A stretch of 64,000 bases of DNA from Lachnospiraceae bacterium (GCA_003507655.1 DNUZ01000001.1:1-64000); one strand, 5' to 3'; counted from the first letter of the stretch, positions 33,191 to 42,533 are shown. A program made the numbers and translations. Notes: generated by a model from the letters alone, not told the origin.

Positions 33191-34672
33191 ATGACCAGTG
33201 CAAATGTTTCAAAAGTGACCGCAGGAATGACGGTTCAGACATCTGCATCAAAAAAATCGGGAAAAGATGAGCAGGAAGCCGTTGATTTTATGTCAATGTT
33301 AGGGAATTTTGCAGTGAACAATTCACAGCAGAACAATCCGGTGACATTTCAGGTTTCTGACAGTGCATCGAACAAAACGGCGGAATACGAGAAGCTTTCT
33401 ACAAAAGATGACAGGATTCCCAAAGTAACCGGTAAGACAGGCGATGCGGATATGCAAAAAGTCGATCAGGCGGTCGAAGAATTTGCGAAGGAAGTCCAAC
33501 AGGAAGTAAAGGAACTCTTAGGTGTGGATGATGCACAGCTAGAAGCAGCAATGAAAGAGTTAGGACTGACCTATCAGGATTTAATGGACCCTGTAAACTT
33601 AGCAAATCTTGTGATGAATCTGACCGGAGAGGAAGACCAGTTAGGACTTTTGATGAATGCGGATTTTCAGGAACTGATGCAGAATGTGGAAGTTTTAAGT
33701 AAGAACTTATTACAGGAACTTGGAATGACACCACAGGAAGTAGCGGAGGTATTCGCACAGCTTGAGCAGAATGCAGCGCAGATCACGGAAGAAGTACCAC
33801 AGCAGATGCAGGAGGTTACAGATACTCAGGCAGATGTATTAAAAGTACAGCAGACAGATGACGTTCAGATCACGGAGCAGAAGTCACAGGTGACAGGACT
33901 TACAGAAACCAATGCAGCAGCAACAGAATCCGTAGAAAGTGATGGCAATGTACAGAATGTGGAAGAACCGGTTTCGCAGGAAGTGCGTGTGGAAAATGAT
34001 CAGACAGCTTCACAGCAGGAAGGTCAGCAGGAAGAAGCGCCGGAAAACAGTATGACGACAGAGGATGACGCTTCCTTGTTACAGCAGAACGATACAACAG
34101 AGAAGAGCATTTTTACGGAGCATACGTTCCAGCAGACCGTTCAGACGATCAGAACTGACAATATTACGGCAGCACCGACAACGGCAGTGCCACAGAATGT
34201 TGTGTTTAATACGTTAGATGTCATCCGACAGGTCAGTGAATTTACCAGAGTGATGTATCAGGGAGATACTACTTCCATGGAGATGCAGCTCAATCCGGAG
34301 AACTTAGGTAAGATCTATGTACAGGTTACAGCTAAAGAAGGTGTGGTTACAGCACATCTTGCCGTACAGAATGAGATTGTAAAAGAAGCCTTAGAAAATC
34401 AGACCATCCAGCTACGAGAAAACATGAACCAGCAGGGAATCAAGGTTGAGGCGGTAGAAGTTACGATCGCCAGTCATGAATTTGAAAGAAACCTTGAGCA
34501 GAACCAGCAGGGAAGTGCACAGGATGAGCAAAGAGAACAGGCATCTAAGAGTCCAAGAAGAAATATTTCCATGAATCAGTTAGATGAGCTATCCGGACTG
34601 ATGAGTGAAGAGGAAATGTTAGTTGCAAAGATCATGAGAGACAACGGAAACAGCGTGGACTTTACAGCCTAG
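33191..34672 (+). CDS. fliK: Flagellar hook-length control protein FliK
   Basis: 493 residues. The N-terminal about 340 residues are low-complexity, Gln/Glu/Thr-rich (the secreted ruler part). The C-terminal Flg_hook domain has MEMQLNPENLGKIYVQVTAKEGVVTAHLAVQN and LRENMNQQGIKVEAVEVTI. It measures hook length and switches export specificity by contacting FlhB. AAAGGAGGAGAAACAG precedes the ATG. Confidence 0.92.
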   Translation: MTSANVSKVTAGMTVQTSASKKSGKDEQEAVDFMSMLGNFAVNNSQQNNPVTFQVSDSASNKTAEYEKLSTKDDRIPKVTGKTGDADMQKVDQAVEEFAKEVQQEVKELLGVDDAQLEAAMKELGLTYQDLMDPVNLANLVMNLTGEEDQLGLLMNADFQELMQNVEVLSKNLLQELGMTPQEVAEVFAQLEQNAAQITEEVPQQMQEVTDTQADVLKVQQTDDVQITEQKSQVTGLTETNAAATESVESDGNVQNVEEPVSQEVRVENDQTASQQEGQQEEAPENSMTTEDDASLLQQNDTTEKSIFTEHTFQQTVQTIRTDNITAAPTTAVPQNVVFNTLDVIRQVSEFTRVMYQGDTTSMEMQLNPENLGKIYVQVTAKEGVVTAHLAVQNEIVKEALENQTIQLRENMNQQGIKVEAVEVTIASHEFERNLEQNQQGSAQDEQREQASKSPRRNISMNQLDELSGLMSEEEMLVAKIMRDNGNSVDFTA

Positions 34673-34693
34673 AATCTAGAAAGGAGAATGTAA

Positions 34694-35368
34694 ATGGCAA
34701 TTATTCAACAGATTGAAAACGGAAAGCTTGTAGATTCTTCTGCATCGAATACATCATTATCAACAGAGAATAAGAGTGATGCCGCAGGCGGAGCTTTAGA
34801 CAAGGATGCGTTTTTACAGCTTTTAGTAGCGCAGATGCAGTATCAGGATCCATTAGAGCCTACCGATAACACAGAGTACATATCACAGCTTGCTACATTT
34901 TCACAGTTAGAAGAGATGCAGAACCTGAATCAGAGTCTGACCGAGGGAAGTGCATACAACTTAGTTGGAAAATATGTATTTGTAAAAGTAACCAATAACC
35001 AGACAGGAGAGACATCCTACGATCACGGTATGGTAGAGTATGTGATGAGAGAGAACGGAAAAGTATATATTTCTGTTAATGACAGTCTTTATAATATTGA
35101 CGATTTAGATACCGTATCAGACCCGGATTACTACACAGCAACAACCGTTGCAAAATCCTTTACCAATATGGTGAAGGCATTACCTTCCGAAAAAAATCTG
35201 ACGATCTATGATGAAGAGAAGATTAAATCTGCAAGAACTGTATATGACAGCCTGACAGACTATCAGAAATCTTTTATTTCACCGGACACAGTGAAGACAC
35301 TAGAGCAGTTAGAAGCAAAATTAAAAACCTTGAAGGGCAATACAGAGGATTCGTCTAAGGGTGAGTAG
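34694..35368 (+). CDS. flgD: Hook-capping protein FlgD with an extra C-terminal helical domain
   Basis: 224 residues. The N-terminal part is classical FlgD (LDKDAFLQLLVAQMQYQDPLEPTDNTEYISQLATFSQLEEMQNLN). The middle is a short Tudor-like sheet (LVGKYVFVKVTNNQTGE...GMVEYVMRENGKVYISV). Residues about 158-214 carry ALPSEKNLTIYDEEKIKSAR and YDSLTDYQKSFISPDTVKTL. This pattern is typical of small helical modules in clostridial cell-wall proteins, and I have not seen it as a standard part of FlgD. The cap directs FlgE polymerisation. It follows fliK by 21 bases. Confidence 0.9.
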   Translation: MAIIQQIENGKLVDSSASNTSLSTENKSDAAGGALDKDAFLQLLVAQMQYQDPLEPTDNTEYISQLATFSQLEEMQNLNQSLTEGSAYNLVGKYVFVKVTNNQTGETSYDHGMVEYVMRENGKVYISVNDSLYNIDDLDTVSDPDYYTATTVAKSFTNMVKALPSEKNLTIYDEEKIKSARTVYDSLTDYQKSFISPDTVKTLEQLEAKLKTLKGNTEDSSKGE

Positions 35369-35391
35369 GAGAAAAGTAAGGAGATGGTTTT

Positions 35392-35772
35392 ATGAACCGT
35401 GTCAATCATACGTTTTCTTCCATTGAGCAGGTTACAGACCAGTTTCTGACAACGAAAAACCAAAAGAATCTGGAAAAGAGTTCAGAGATTTCGTTTGCAG
35501 AGATATTAAAAGAAAAACAGGGATTGAAGTTTTCAAAACATGCAGCAATGCGTTTGGAAAACCGAAATATCAATCTGACAGATGAACAGAATAACCGGCT
35601 CAGATCGGGAGTTCAAAAAGCGAGTGAAAAGGGGATCAATGAGTCATTAGTCATTGTGGATTCTTTAGCATTTATCGTAAATGTACCAAATAAGACCGTG
35701 GTAACAGCGATGGATCAAAAAGAAGCAGCAGACAACATATTTACAAATATCGACGGTGCCGTAATTATTTAG
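35392..35772 (+). CDS. Flagellar operon protein of the TIGR02530 family
   Basis: 126 residues. The conserved block FAEILKEKQGLKFSKHAAMRLENRNINLTDEQNNRLRSGVQKASEKGINESLVIVDSLAFIVNVPNKTVVTAMD identifies the family found between flgD and flgE in many Bacillota. No membrane segment was seen. Its role is unknown, perhaps in hook assembly. AAGGAGATGGTTTT precedes the ATG. Confidence 0.88.
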   Translation: MNRVNHTFSSIEQVTDQFLTTKNQKNLEKSSEISFAEILKEKQGLKFSKHAAMRLENRNINLTDEQNNRLRSGVQKASEKGINESLVIVDSLAFIVNVPNKTVVTAMDQKEAADNIFTNIDGAVII

Positions 35773-35850
35773 CCGGACCTTAACGGAAGCTAATGTCTTT
35801 GACTGACAGATAAGACAGTTTACGGCAAAAAGTATAGGAGGTCATTCATT

Positions 35851-37503
35851 ATGATGAGATCAATGTATTCTGGTGTATCAGGATTAAAAACACACCAGAC
35901 GAAGATGGACGTTATCGGTAACAATATTGCAAACGTAAATACCGTAGGATTTAAATCATCTTCCGTAACATTCAGTGAGATTATGTATCAGAATTTATCA
36001 GGAGCATCCGGACCAAATGCACTGACCGGTACCGGTGGTGTGAACGCAAAACAGATCGGTCTTGGTGTTACTACCGGTTCTACATCTGTTAATATTACCG
36101 GTCCAGGAGCATCCCAGACAACCGGTCGAGCTTTTGATATCAAGCTCAATGATACCAATTCCGCAACCAGTTTCTTTATTGTAAGTAACGGTTCCGGCAC
36201 GCAGTTTACAAGAGCTGGTTCCTTTTATGTAGATGGAGCAGGAAACCTCTGTATGACATCTACCGGATATAACGTTATGGGATGGCAGGTTGATCCGACC
36301 ACCGGAGATATCCGAAAAGATACGGTATCTGCACTTCGCGTTATGAGTGAAAAAAATATGACATCCGCACCGGAAGCAACGGTGAACGGCAGATGTGAAG
36401 GTGTCTTAGATAAAAACAGTACCGATGTTACCAGTGAAGCAGGACAGGCGATGAACTTAAGCTTCTACGATGCTCTTGGATATTCTTATGTTGCAAAATT
36501 TGCGATCAAAGAAACGAACAGAGACACCGGAGAATATACAGTAGAGCTGACAGACATCTTAGATTCCACAAACAAGTCTATCTTAGACCAGACAAAATAT
36601 GACAGTGTTACAGGCACTTATGATCCGGATTACTTAGGAGATATTTTTGGTGCCGTAAAATCACAGACTAAGACTTACACACCGCGTGCAGGCTGGACAA
36701 CAGTAGATGCAGCAAATAACATTTTTGAATACAATGCAACTTATTACCGTTATGATGCAGCTGCAGGCAATTTAGTAGAAGTGACCGATAACGGCGGCGG
36801 TAACTATGTTCAGGTACCGGGTGGAACAACCAAGACATTAGCAGAGGCGTTTGGTGTATCACCTTATGCAACAGGTATTACTATGACAAACGGTGTGGTA
36901 ACTGCCAATGTATCCGGTGCAAACTATACACTGAAGTTCAATCCGGATGACGGTGTTTTTGATTATATCGGTGCAACCGGTCAGGACAATGTATTTTTGA
37001 ATTTAAAAGACACCTTAGGTGGTAATTTTGAGAACATTGACATTGATTTCACCGGAACTAAATGGTTCGATAATGGTGGAAGCTCTACCATTGGAATGGA
37101 TAAAGGTGATGTGGATGGAAAGACCGGAACGGGTAAGAAATTAGGAGATATGATCGGAGTCTTTGTAGATACTAACGGTAAGATCTATGGTTCTTATGAC
37201 AATGGTAATACCATTCTCTTAGGACAGATTGCCGTAGCCCAGTTTGCAAATGCAATGGGTCTTGAGAAGGTCGGAGACAACTGTTATACTACAACATTGA
37301 ACTCCGGTGAGTTCGATGGTATCGGTGTAGATATTACAGCAGGCGGTGGAACTATGTCTACCGGTATGTTAGAAATGTCCAACGTAGATCTGTCTTCAGA
37401 GTTTACGGAGATGATCACAACACAGAGAGGATTCCAGGCAAACTCCAGAATTATTACAGTATCCGACACACTGTTAGAGGAATTGATCAATCTGAAACGA
37501 TAA
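35851..37503 (+). CDS. flgE: Flagellar hook protein FlgE
   Basis: 550 residues, longer than E. coli FlgE (about 400). The start MMRSMYSGVSGLKTHQTKMDVIGNNIANVNTVGFKSS and the end SNVDLSSEFTEMITTQRGFQANSRIITVSDTLLEELINLKR are the paired helices of hook proteins. The central 100-400 region is Thr/Asn/Gly-rich and variable. It polymerises into the hook outside the cell. TATAGGAGGTCATTC precedes the ATG. It is the last gene before a strong terminator. Confidence 0.95.
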   Translation: MMRSMYSGVSGLKTHQTKMDVIGNNIANVNTVGFKSSSVTFSEIMYQNLSGASGPNALTGTGGVNAKQIGLGVTTGSTSVNITGPGASQTTGRAFDIKLNDTNSATSFFIVSNGSGTQFTRAGSFYVDGAGNLCMTSTGYNVMGWQVDPTTGDIRKDTVSALRVMSEKNMTSAPEATVNGRCEGVLDKNSTDVTSEAGQAMNLSFYDALGYSYVAKFAIKETNRDTGEYTVELTDILDSTNKSILDQTKYDSVTGTYDPDYLGDIFGAVKSQTKTYTPRAGWTTVDAANNIFEYNATYYRYDAAAGNLVEVTDNGGGNYVQVPGGTTKTLAEAFGVSPYATGITMTNGVVTANVSGANYTLKFNPDDGVFDYIGATGQDNVFLNLKDTLGGNFENIDIDFTGTKWFDNGGSSTIGMDKGDVDGKTGTGKKLGDMIGVFVDTNGKIYGSYDNGNTILLGQIAVAQFANAMGLEKVGDNCYTTTLNSGEFDGIGVDITAGGGTMSTGMLEMSNVDLSSEFTEMITTQRGFQANSRIITVSDTLLEELINLKR

Positions 37504-37541
37504 CTGAGAATCCCTGAGTGAGATGCTCAGATAGTAAAAAA

Positions 37542-37584
37542 CAGATATAGGGGAACGGAAATGAACCGTTCCCCTATATCTTGT
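37542..37584 (+). terminator. Terminator closing the first flagellar block
   Basis: AGATATAGGGGAACGG and CCGTTCCCCTATATCT form a 16-bp stem with a short A-rich loop, then TGTAT. It is one of the strongest hairpins in the window and marks the end of the flgB-flgE block. Confidence 0.85.
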
Positions 37585-37695
37585 ATAAGATCAGTGGAAT
37601 AAAGATATTGCTAAATTTTGACAAAGTCTGCGGTATTTTAACAAAATATTTTATAAATAGCAAAAAATTCTTTTAAATATCGTAGACAAGAAACA

Positions 37696-37713
37696 AAAAA
37701 TCTAGTAATATGT
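37696..37713 (+). promoter_or_regulatory. 18-nt box shared with the flgB upstream region (copy 2)
   Basis: AAAAATCTAGTAATATGT, 83 bases before motA. TAATAT with TAGACA 17 bases upstream (37683-37688) could be its -10/-35. The rest of the 293-base gap after flgE (37504-37796) is AT-rich with no gene; flbD, often found here, is absent. Confidence 0.55.
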
Positions 37714-37796
37714 TTATAAAGGTTTTCATGGCAATTTTGAGGAAAATATATCCTGTAAAATATGCCATAAATTATGGGAATAGGTAGGTGGACAGA

Positions 37797-38597
37797 TTGA
37801 ATATTTCATCATTGGCAGGACTGATTTTAGGTTTTGGAATGTTTATCGTCGGCGTGTTAACCAGCGGTGGCGTGCAAATGTTTGGAAACTTCTGGGATGT
37901 CCCGTCTCTTTTTATTACCATTGGAGGATCGTTAGCAGGTGTTATGATGTCAAATCAGATGCCGGACTTCATCAATGGATTGAAGGGTTTTAAACTGATT
38001 TTTAAGAATGAGACAGCAGATACCGGAGAAGTAATCCGAAATATCATCAATCTGTCAAATATAGCCCGTAAGGAAGGACTGCTTGCATTAGAGGAAGCAG
38101 CATCCGATATAGAAGATGATTTCCTGAAAAAAGGAATTATGTTAGTTGTAGACGGTACGGATCCGGAACTGGTAAGAGGAATTTTAGAGACAGATTTAAA
38201 CTGTATCGAGGACCGGCACAAAGGAGTTATCAGTGTCTGGGAAAAATGGGCAGAGTTAGGTCCTGCCTGGGGTATGATCGGTACCTTGGTTGGTCTGATC
38301 AACATGTTACAGAAAATGGATGACCCGTCCACGATCGGACCGCAGATGGCAGTTGCACTTGTTACAACATTCTATGGTTCTATGATTGCAAACTGGCTTT
38401 GTACACCTACTGCAACAAAGTTGGCACAGATGAATGCAACAGAGATCAGACTGAAAGAGGTTACAGTCGAGGGACTGCTTTCCATACAGGCAGGTGAAAA
38501 CCCTCGTGTAATAGAAGAAAAACTGAAATCGTTCTTATCTCCTGGAGTCAGAGAGAGCTTCTCAACTGATGGAAGGGAAGCCGGAGGTGAAGAATAG
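37797..38597 (+). CDS. motA: Flagellar stator protein MotA
   Basis: 266 residues with four transmembrane segments (SSLAGLILGFGMFIVGVL, SLFITIGGSLAGVMM, GPAWGMIGTLVGLINMLQ, GPQMAVALVTTFYGSMIANWL). The conserved GxxGTLxGL of the third membrane segment is present. It forms the ion channel with MotB. TTG 37797, five bases after TAGGTAGGTGG, gives the family start MNISSLAGLILG; GTG 37788 is within the RBS. Confidence 0.93.
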   Translation: MNISSLAGLILGFGMFIVGVLTSGGVQMFGNFWDVPSLFITIGGSLAGVMMSNQMPDFINGLKGFKLIFKNETADTGEVIRNIINLSNIARKEGLLALEEAASDIEDDFLKKGIMLVVDGTDPELVRGILETDLNCIEDRHKGVISVWEKWAELGPAWGMIGTLVGLINMLQKMDDPSTIGPQMAVALVTTFYGSMIANWLCTPTATKLAQMNATEIRLKEVTVEGLLSIQAGENPRVIEEKLKSFLSPGVRESFSTDGREAGGEE

Positions 38598-39406
38598 TGG
38601 CAAGACAGAAAAAAGAAGATCCACCGAAGGGTTCAGCACCATGGATGAATACGTTTGCTGATCTGATGAATCTTCTGCTTTGCTTTTTCGTATTGCTGTT
38701 TTCAATGTCTACAGTGGATGCGGAAAAATTCGAAATGGTAATCGCTTCACTGCAAAGCAGCTTTAGTATATTACCATCGGGAGGAGCATCTATCGGTGAC
38801 GGACAGATGATATCAGCCGGTGTCAGTCAGTTAGAACTTTTAGATGAGTATTATAAAAAGCAGGCAAATTCCACGGACACGGAAGAAAGTGAAGAGAATA
38901 TCAAAGAGGCTTACGAACAGGAAGCGTTAGATGAGTCTGAAAAGATGGCAGAACAGGTGGAACAACAGGCACAGGAAGAAGGAATACAGAATCAGGTAGA
39001 AGTAGACTTTAATGCCCAATATGTTCTGATCACTCTGAATGGAGCGCTGCTATTTGATTCCGGTTCGGCAGATATCCGTGAAGATGCATATCCGTTAGTG
39101 GATAAGATTAGTAAAATCTTAAGTCAATATGACAAAAATATGATTGATATAGAAGGACACACAGACAATGTGCCAATCCATAATCAAAAATATGAAGACA
39201 ATGATGTGTTGTCAATGTATCGTGCGTTGACAGTGGCAGATTATATTCGTGAAAAGACGGATTTGGATCCGGGATTGATAAAATCCTCAGGAAGAGGAGA
39301 TTATGTTCCGGTTGCAGATAACTCCACGCCGGAAGGAAGAGCGATCAACAGACGTGTGGAGGTTAAGATTTACAATTCTTATAACTCTCCGGCACAGGGA
39401 GAGTAG
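38597..39406 (+). CDS. motB: Flagellar stator protein MotB
   Basis: 269 residues. The N-terminal helix has the plug/ion motif PWMNTFADLMNLLLCFFVLLFS, with the conserved Asp of FADLM as proton or sodium site. A Gln/Glu-rich linker (about 95-135) follows, then an OmpA-like peptidoglycan-binding domain (LLFDSGSADI, IDIEGHTDNVP, LSMYRALTVADYI, SGRGDYVPVADN, GRAINRRVEV). It anchors the stator to the wall. GTG 38597 overlaps the motA stop by one base and has GGAGGTGAAG upstream. Confidence 0.94.
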   Translation: MARQKKEDPPKGSAPWMNTFADLMNLLLCFFVLLFSMSTVDAEKFEMVIASLQSSFSILPSGGASIGDGQMISAGVSQLELLDEYYKKQANSTDTEESEENIKEAYEQEALDESEKMAEQVEQQAQEEGIQNQVEVDFNAQYVLITLNGALLFDSGSADIREDAYPLVDKISKILSQYDKNMIDIEGHTDNVPIHNQKYEDNDVLSMYRALTVADYIREKTDLDPGLIKSSGRGDYVPVADNSTPEGRAINRRVEVKIYNSYNSPAQGE

Positions 39407-39418
39407 AAAGGAAGAACA

Positions 39419-39931
39419 ATGAAGAAAAATTTAATGTCAGTCCTGATACTGGCGCTGGTGTTGGTAAATACAATATTGACAGCAATTTTAGCAATTGGGA
39501 TTATACCATCCGTAAAGAAATCCAATCAGCTTGTGGAGACAGTTGCCTCTGCAATCAATCTTGAGTTAAATGGTGCAAATGGCGAGAGTGCTGCAAGCGT
39601 GCCGATGGCGCAGATCGAGACTTATGATTTAGAGAATGAGATGACCATCAACTTTAAAAAAGGTGAAGATGGAAAAGACCATTATGTGGTATTAAAAGCA
39701 TCTATTTCCATGGATACGAAGAACAAAGGATACAAGAGCTATGGAAAAGAAATTTCCACAAAAGCAAGTGTGATCCAGAATGAGATCAACAGTGTCGTGT
39801 CCAGCTATACATATGAAGAGTTCAGAGATGACCAGCAGGCAGTTCAGGATGAGATTTTAAAGAATCTCAGAACGATGTTTGATTCCGACTTTATTGTCAG
39901 TGTCGGATTCTCCAGCGTGACATGCCAGTAA
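39419..39931 (+). CDS. fliL: Flagellar basal body-associated protein FliL
   Basis: 170 residues. One N-terminal membrane helix (about 5-27) is followed by the FliL domain with TINFKKGEDGKDHYVVLKASISMDTKN and a C-terminal IQNEINSVVSSYTYEEFRDDQQAVQDEILKNLRTMF. It strengthens stator engagement. AAAGGAAGAACA precedes the ATG, 12 bases after motB. Confidence 0.88.
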   Translation: MKKNLMSVLILALVLVNTILTAILAIGIIPSVKKSNQLVETVASAINLELNGANGESAASVPMAQIETYDLENEMTINFKKGEDGKDHYVVLKASISMDTKNKGYKSYGKEISTKASVIQNEINSVVSSYTYEEFRDDQQAVQDEILKNLRTMFDSDFIVSVGFSSVTCQ

Positions 39932-39970
39932 AGAATAGGAAACAAAAGACGGACAGGTGGTGAGATTTAC

Positions 39971-40951
39971 ATGGGCGACGTCTTATCGCAAAATGAGATT
40001 GATAATCTTCTGCAGGCATTAAGCAGTGGAGAACTGGATGCAGAAGAAATAAAAGACAGTGACGAAAAACAGATTAAAAATTATGATTTTGCACGACCGG
40101 CAAAATTCTCCAAAGAACATCTGAGGACGTTGGAAATTATTTTTGAGCATTATGGACGGCTTTTGTCAACAAACCTTCCGGTTTATCTGCGAAAGGCAAT
40201 ACAGGTAGAAGTAATGAACTCAGAGGCAGTATCGTATTCAGAGTTCTCCAATGCACTATCAAATCCGGTTTTATTGGGAATCATTAATTTTGCACCTTTA
40301 AAAGGAAATATCATATTGGAAATTGCCTCTAATTTGGGTTATGCTATGGTTGATCGAATGTTAGGCGGCGAAGGGGAACCGTTAGAAAAGACCAGGGAAT
40401 TCTCGGAAATTGAGCTTCTGATCATAGAGAGGATTCTGACCGTCTGTGTTAATCTGCTTCATGAACCATGGGAGAATGTTGTAGATATTCATCCGAGGTT
40501 AGAGAGGATTGAGACAAATTCACAGTTTGCTCAGATTATTTCACCGAGTGAAATGATAGCAATTGTGACGATCAATATAAAAATCGGAGATGTGGAAGGA
40601 CTAATGAATGTCTGTCTGCCATATCTTACATTAGAAGACATTATGGATAAGCTGAATACGAAGTATTGGTATTCCACAATGCAGGATAAAGATGAACAGC
40701 AATATGTAGATGCGATCGAGACATTGATCTCGAAAGCGCCGATACCAATGAAAGCAGTTCTTGGAAACAGCACGATCTCGGTCAGTGATTTTTCCGGTCT
40801 GCAGGTTGGAGATATTATCAGGCTTGATACAAAAGTAAATCAGGAACTGGATGTCTTTGTTGGAAATATCAAAAAATTTACTGCACTACCGGGTTCCTCG
40901 GGAGATAAATATGCGGTAAGAATTACATCAGTAATAAGAGAGGAGCAGTGA
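39971..40951 (+). CDS. fliM: Flagellar motor switch protein FliM
   Basis: 326 residues. The N-terminal CheY-P-binding segment is DVLSQNEIDNLLQAL. The middle domain starts YDFARPAKFSKEHLRTLEIIFEHYGRLL, with MLGGEGEP and EIELLIIERIL. The C-terminal SpoA/FliN-like domain has LQVGDIIRLDTKVNQELDVFVG. It is part of the C ring at the cytoplasmic face. It begins after GACAGGTGGTGAGATTTAC. Confidence 0.95.
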   Translation: MGDVLSQNEIDNLLQALSSGELDAEEIKDSDEKQIKNYDFARPAKFSKEHLRTLEIIFEHYGRLLSTNLPVYLRKAIQVEVMNSEAVSYSEFSNALSNPVLLGIINFAPLKGNIILEIASNLGYAMVDRMLGGEGEPLEKTREFSEIELLIIERILTVCVNLLHEPWENVVDIHPRLERIETNSQFAQIISPSEMIAIVTINIKIGDVEGLMNVCLPYLTLEDIMDKLNTKYWYSTMQDKDEQQYVDAIETLISKAPIPMKAVLGNSTISVSDFSGLQVGDIIRLDTKVNQELDVFVGNIKKFTALPGSSGDKYAVRITSVIREEQ

Positions 40952-40955
40952 AGTA

Positions 40956-42143
40956 ATGGATGGAATATTGTCACAGGAAGAAATCAGCGCATTACTGAAT
41001 GATACGGGTTCTGAAAATGCAACACAGAATACTTCATTGACAGACAATGAAAAAGATGCTATTGGGGAAATAGCCAATATCAGCATGGGAACCGCGGCAA
41101 CTACATTATTTTCGCTGGTAAACCGTAAAGTAGAGATTTCAACCCCGGTTGTAAGTTTGGCAACATGGGATGATATCGTAGAGGCTTATGAGAGACCGTG
41201 TGTATTTATCAGAATTGCATATACGGTAGGTCTCGATGGCAACAATCTTTTGATTTTAAAAGAAAATGATGTTAAGATTATTACCGACCTGATGATGGGC
41301 GGTGATGGAACAAATACAGATGGAGAATTAGGAGAATTGCACCTGAGTGCAATTTGTGAGGCAATGAACCAGATGATGGGTTCGGCAGCCACTTCACTAT
41401 CTTCCATGCTGAACAAGAAGATTGATATCAGCCCGCCACATGCGGATTTAATAGATTTACAGGAAAATGTGGATGAAGGAACTATTGATGAGTTCCTAAA
41501 GAATCCATTTGTTAAGATTTCTTTTAAAATGGAGATCGGCGATCTGGTAAACAGTACGATCATGCAGTTGTATCCAATCTCTTTTGCAAAAGAGATGTGT
41601 GCAAGTATTACACAGAACATGGAACAGGATGCAGCAGCAAATGCATCTGTAACACCACAGCCGGAGGCAAAACCGGAACCACAGCCGACACCGCAGCCTG
41701 CTCCACAGCAGACAATGCAGAGTCAGCCGATGATGGATCAGGGGATGATGGGTCAGGCAATGCAAGGTCAGCCAATGATGGGTCAACCGATGCAGGGACA
41801 GCCGATGATGGGTCAACAAATGATGAGCCAGCCAATGATGGGTCAGCCGGTCAATGTACAGCCGGCACAGTTCCAGCCATTTATGGGGGATTTGTCCGCT
41901 GCATTCCAGAAAGAGAACATTGATCTGATCATGGATGTTCCACTGGAGGTTACGGTAGAGTTAGGAAGGACCAGCAAGTCCATTCAGGAAATTTTAGATT
42001 TTGCACCGGGAACTATTATCGAGTTAAATAAGATTGCCGGTGAGCCGATTGATGTATTAGTCAATGGCAAATATGTAGCTAAAGGCGAAGTTGTTGTAAT
42101 TGAAGAAAGTTTTGGAGTAAGAATTACAGAAATTATCAAATAG
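40956..42143 (+). CDS. fliY: Flagellar motor switch phosphatase FliY
   Basis: 395 residues. The N-terminal segment DGILSQEEISALLND binds CheY-P as in FliM. Two CheC-like motifs are seen: DAIGEIANISMGTAATTL (about 31-48) and AICEAMNQMMGSAATSL. Residues about 254-308 are a Met/Gln/Gly/Pro-rich linker with repeats of QPMMGQ. The C-terminal FliN domain is DLIMDVPLEVTVELGRTSKSIQEILDFAPGTIIELNK. It dephosphorylates CheY-P at the motor in Bacillota. It starts four bases after fliM. Confidence 0.94.
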   Translation: MDGILSQEEISALLNDTGSENATQNTSLTDNEKDAIGEIANISMGTAATTLFSLVNRKVEISTPVVSLATWDDIVEAYERPCVFIRIAYTVGLDGNNLLILKENDVKIITDLMMGGDGTNTDGELGELHLSAICEAMNQMMGSAATSLSSMLNKKIDISPPHADLIDLQENVDEGTIDEFLKNPFVKISFKMEIGDLVNSTIMQLYPISFAKEMCASITQNMEQDAAANASVTPQPEAKPEPQPTPQPAPQQTMQSQPMMDQGMMGQAMQGQPMMGQPMQGQPMMGQQMMSQPMMGQPVNVQPAQFQPFMGDLSAAFQKENIDLIMDVPLEVTVELGRTSKSIQEILDFAPGTIIELNKIAGEPIDVLVNGKYVAKGEVVVIEESFGVRITEIIK

Positions 42144-42167
42144 AATGAAAAATAAGGAGATTAAACT

Positions 42168-42530
42168 ATGGCAAAGAGTATTTTAATTTGTGACGATGCA
42201 GCATTTATGCGAATGATGATCAAGGACATTCTCACAAAAAACGGGTATGCAATTGCAGGAGAAGCAGAAAATGGAGCAAAAGCGGTTGAAAAGTATAATG
42301 AGACAAAACCGGATTTAGTTCTTATGGATATCACAATGCCGGAAATGGATGGAATCCAGGCATTAAAGAAGATTAAAGAGGCTGATGCAAACGCTGCCGT
42401 TATCATGTGTTCAGCAATGGGCCAGCAGGCAATGGTTATTGAAGCGATCCAGTCAGGAGCAAAAGACTTTATTGTAAAACCGTTTCAGGCAGAACGTGTA
42501 TTAGAGGCTGTTAAAAAAGTAGTTGGTTAA
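42168..42530 (+). CDS. cheY: Chemotaxis response regulator CheY
   Basis: 120 residues, a single receiver domain. Asp9/Asp10, phospho-acceptor Asp54 (LVLMDITMPEMDG), Ser/Thr at MCSAMGQ and Lys in FIVKPFQ are all present. Phosphorylated by CheA, it binds FliM/FliY. It lies between fliY and fliO; AAGGAGATTAAAC precedes the ATG. Confidence 0.95.
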   Translation: MAKSILICDDAAFMRMMIKDILTKNGYAIAGEAENGAKAVEKYNETKPDLVLMDITMPEMDGIQALKKIKEADANAAVIMCSAMGQQAMVIEAIQSGAKDFIVKPFQAERVLEAVKKVVG

Positions 42531-42533
42531 AGG

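Noticed and set aside
33399..33758. 119-codon - strand frame in fliK
   Set aside because: Shadow of the Gln-rich fliK sequence; no start signals.
41597..41923. 108-codon frame inside fliY rich in Thr/Ala/Asp and its - strand partners
   Set aside because: They are by-products of the repeated linker codons of fliY in other frames.
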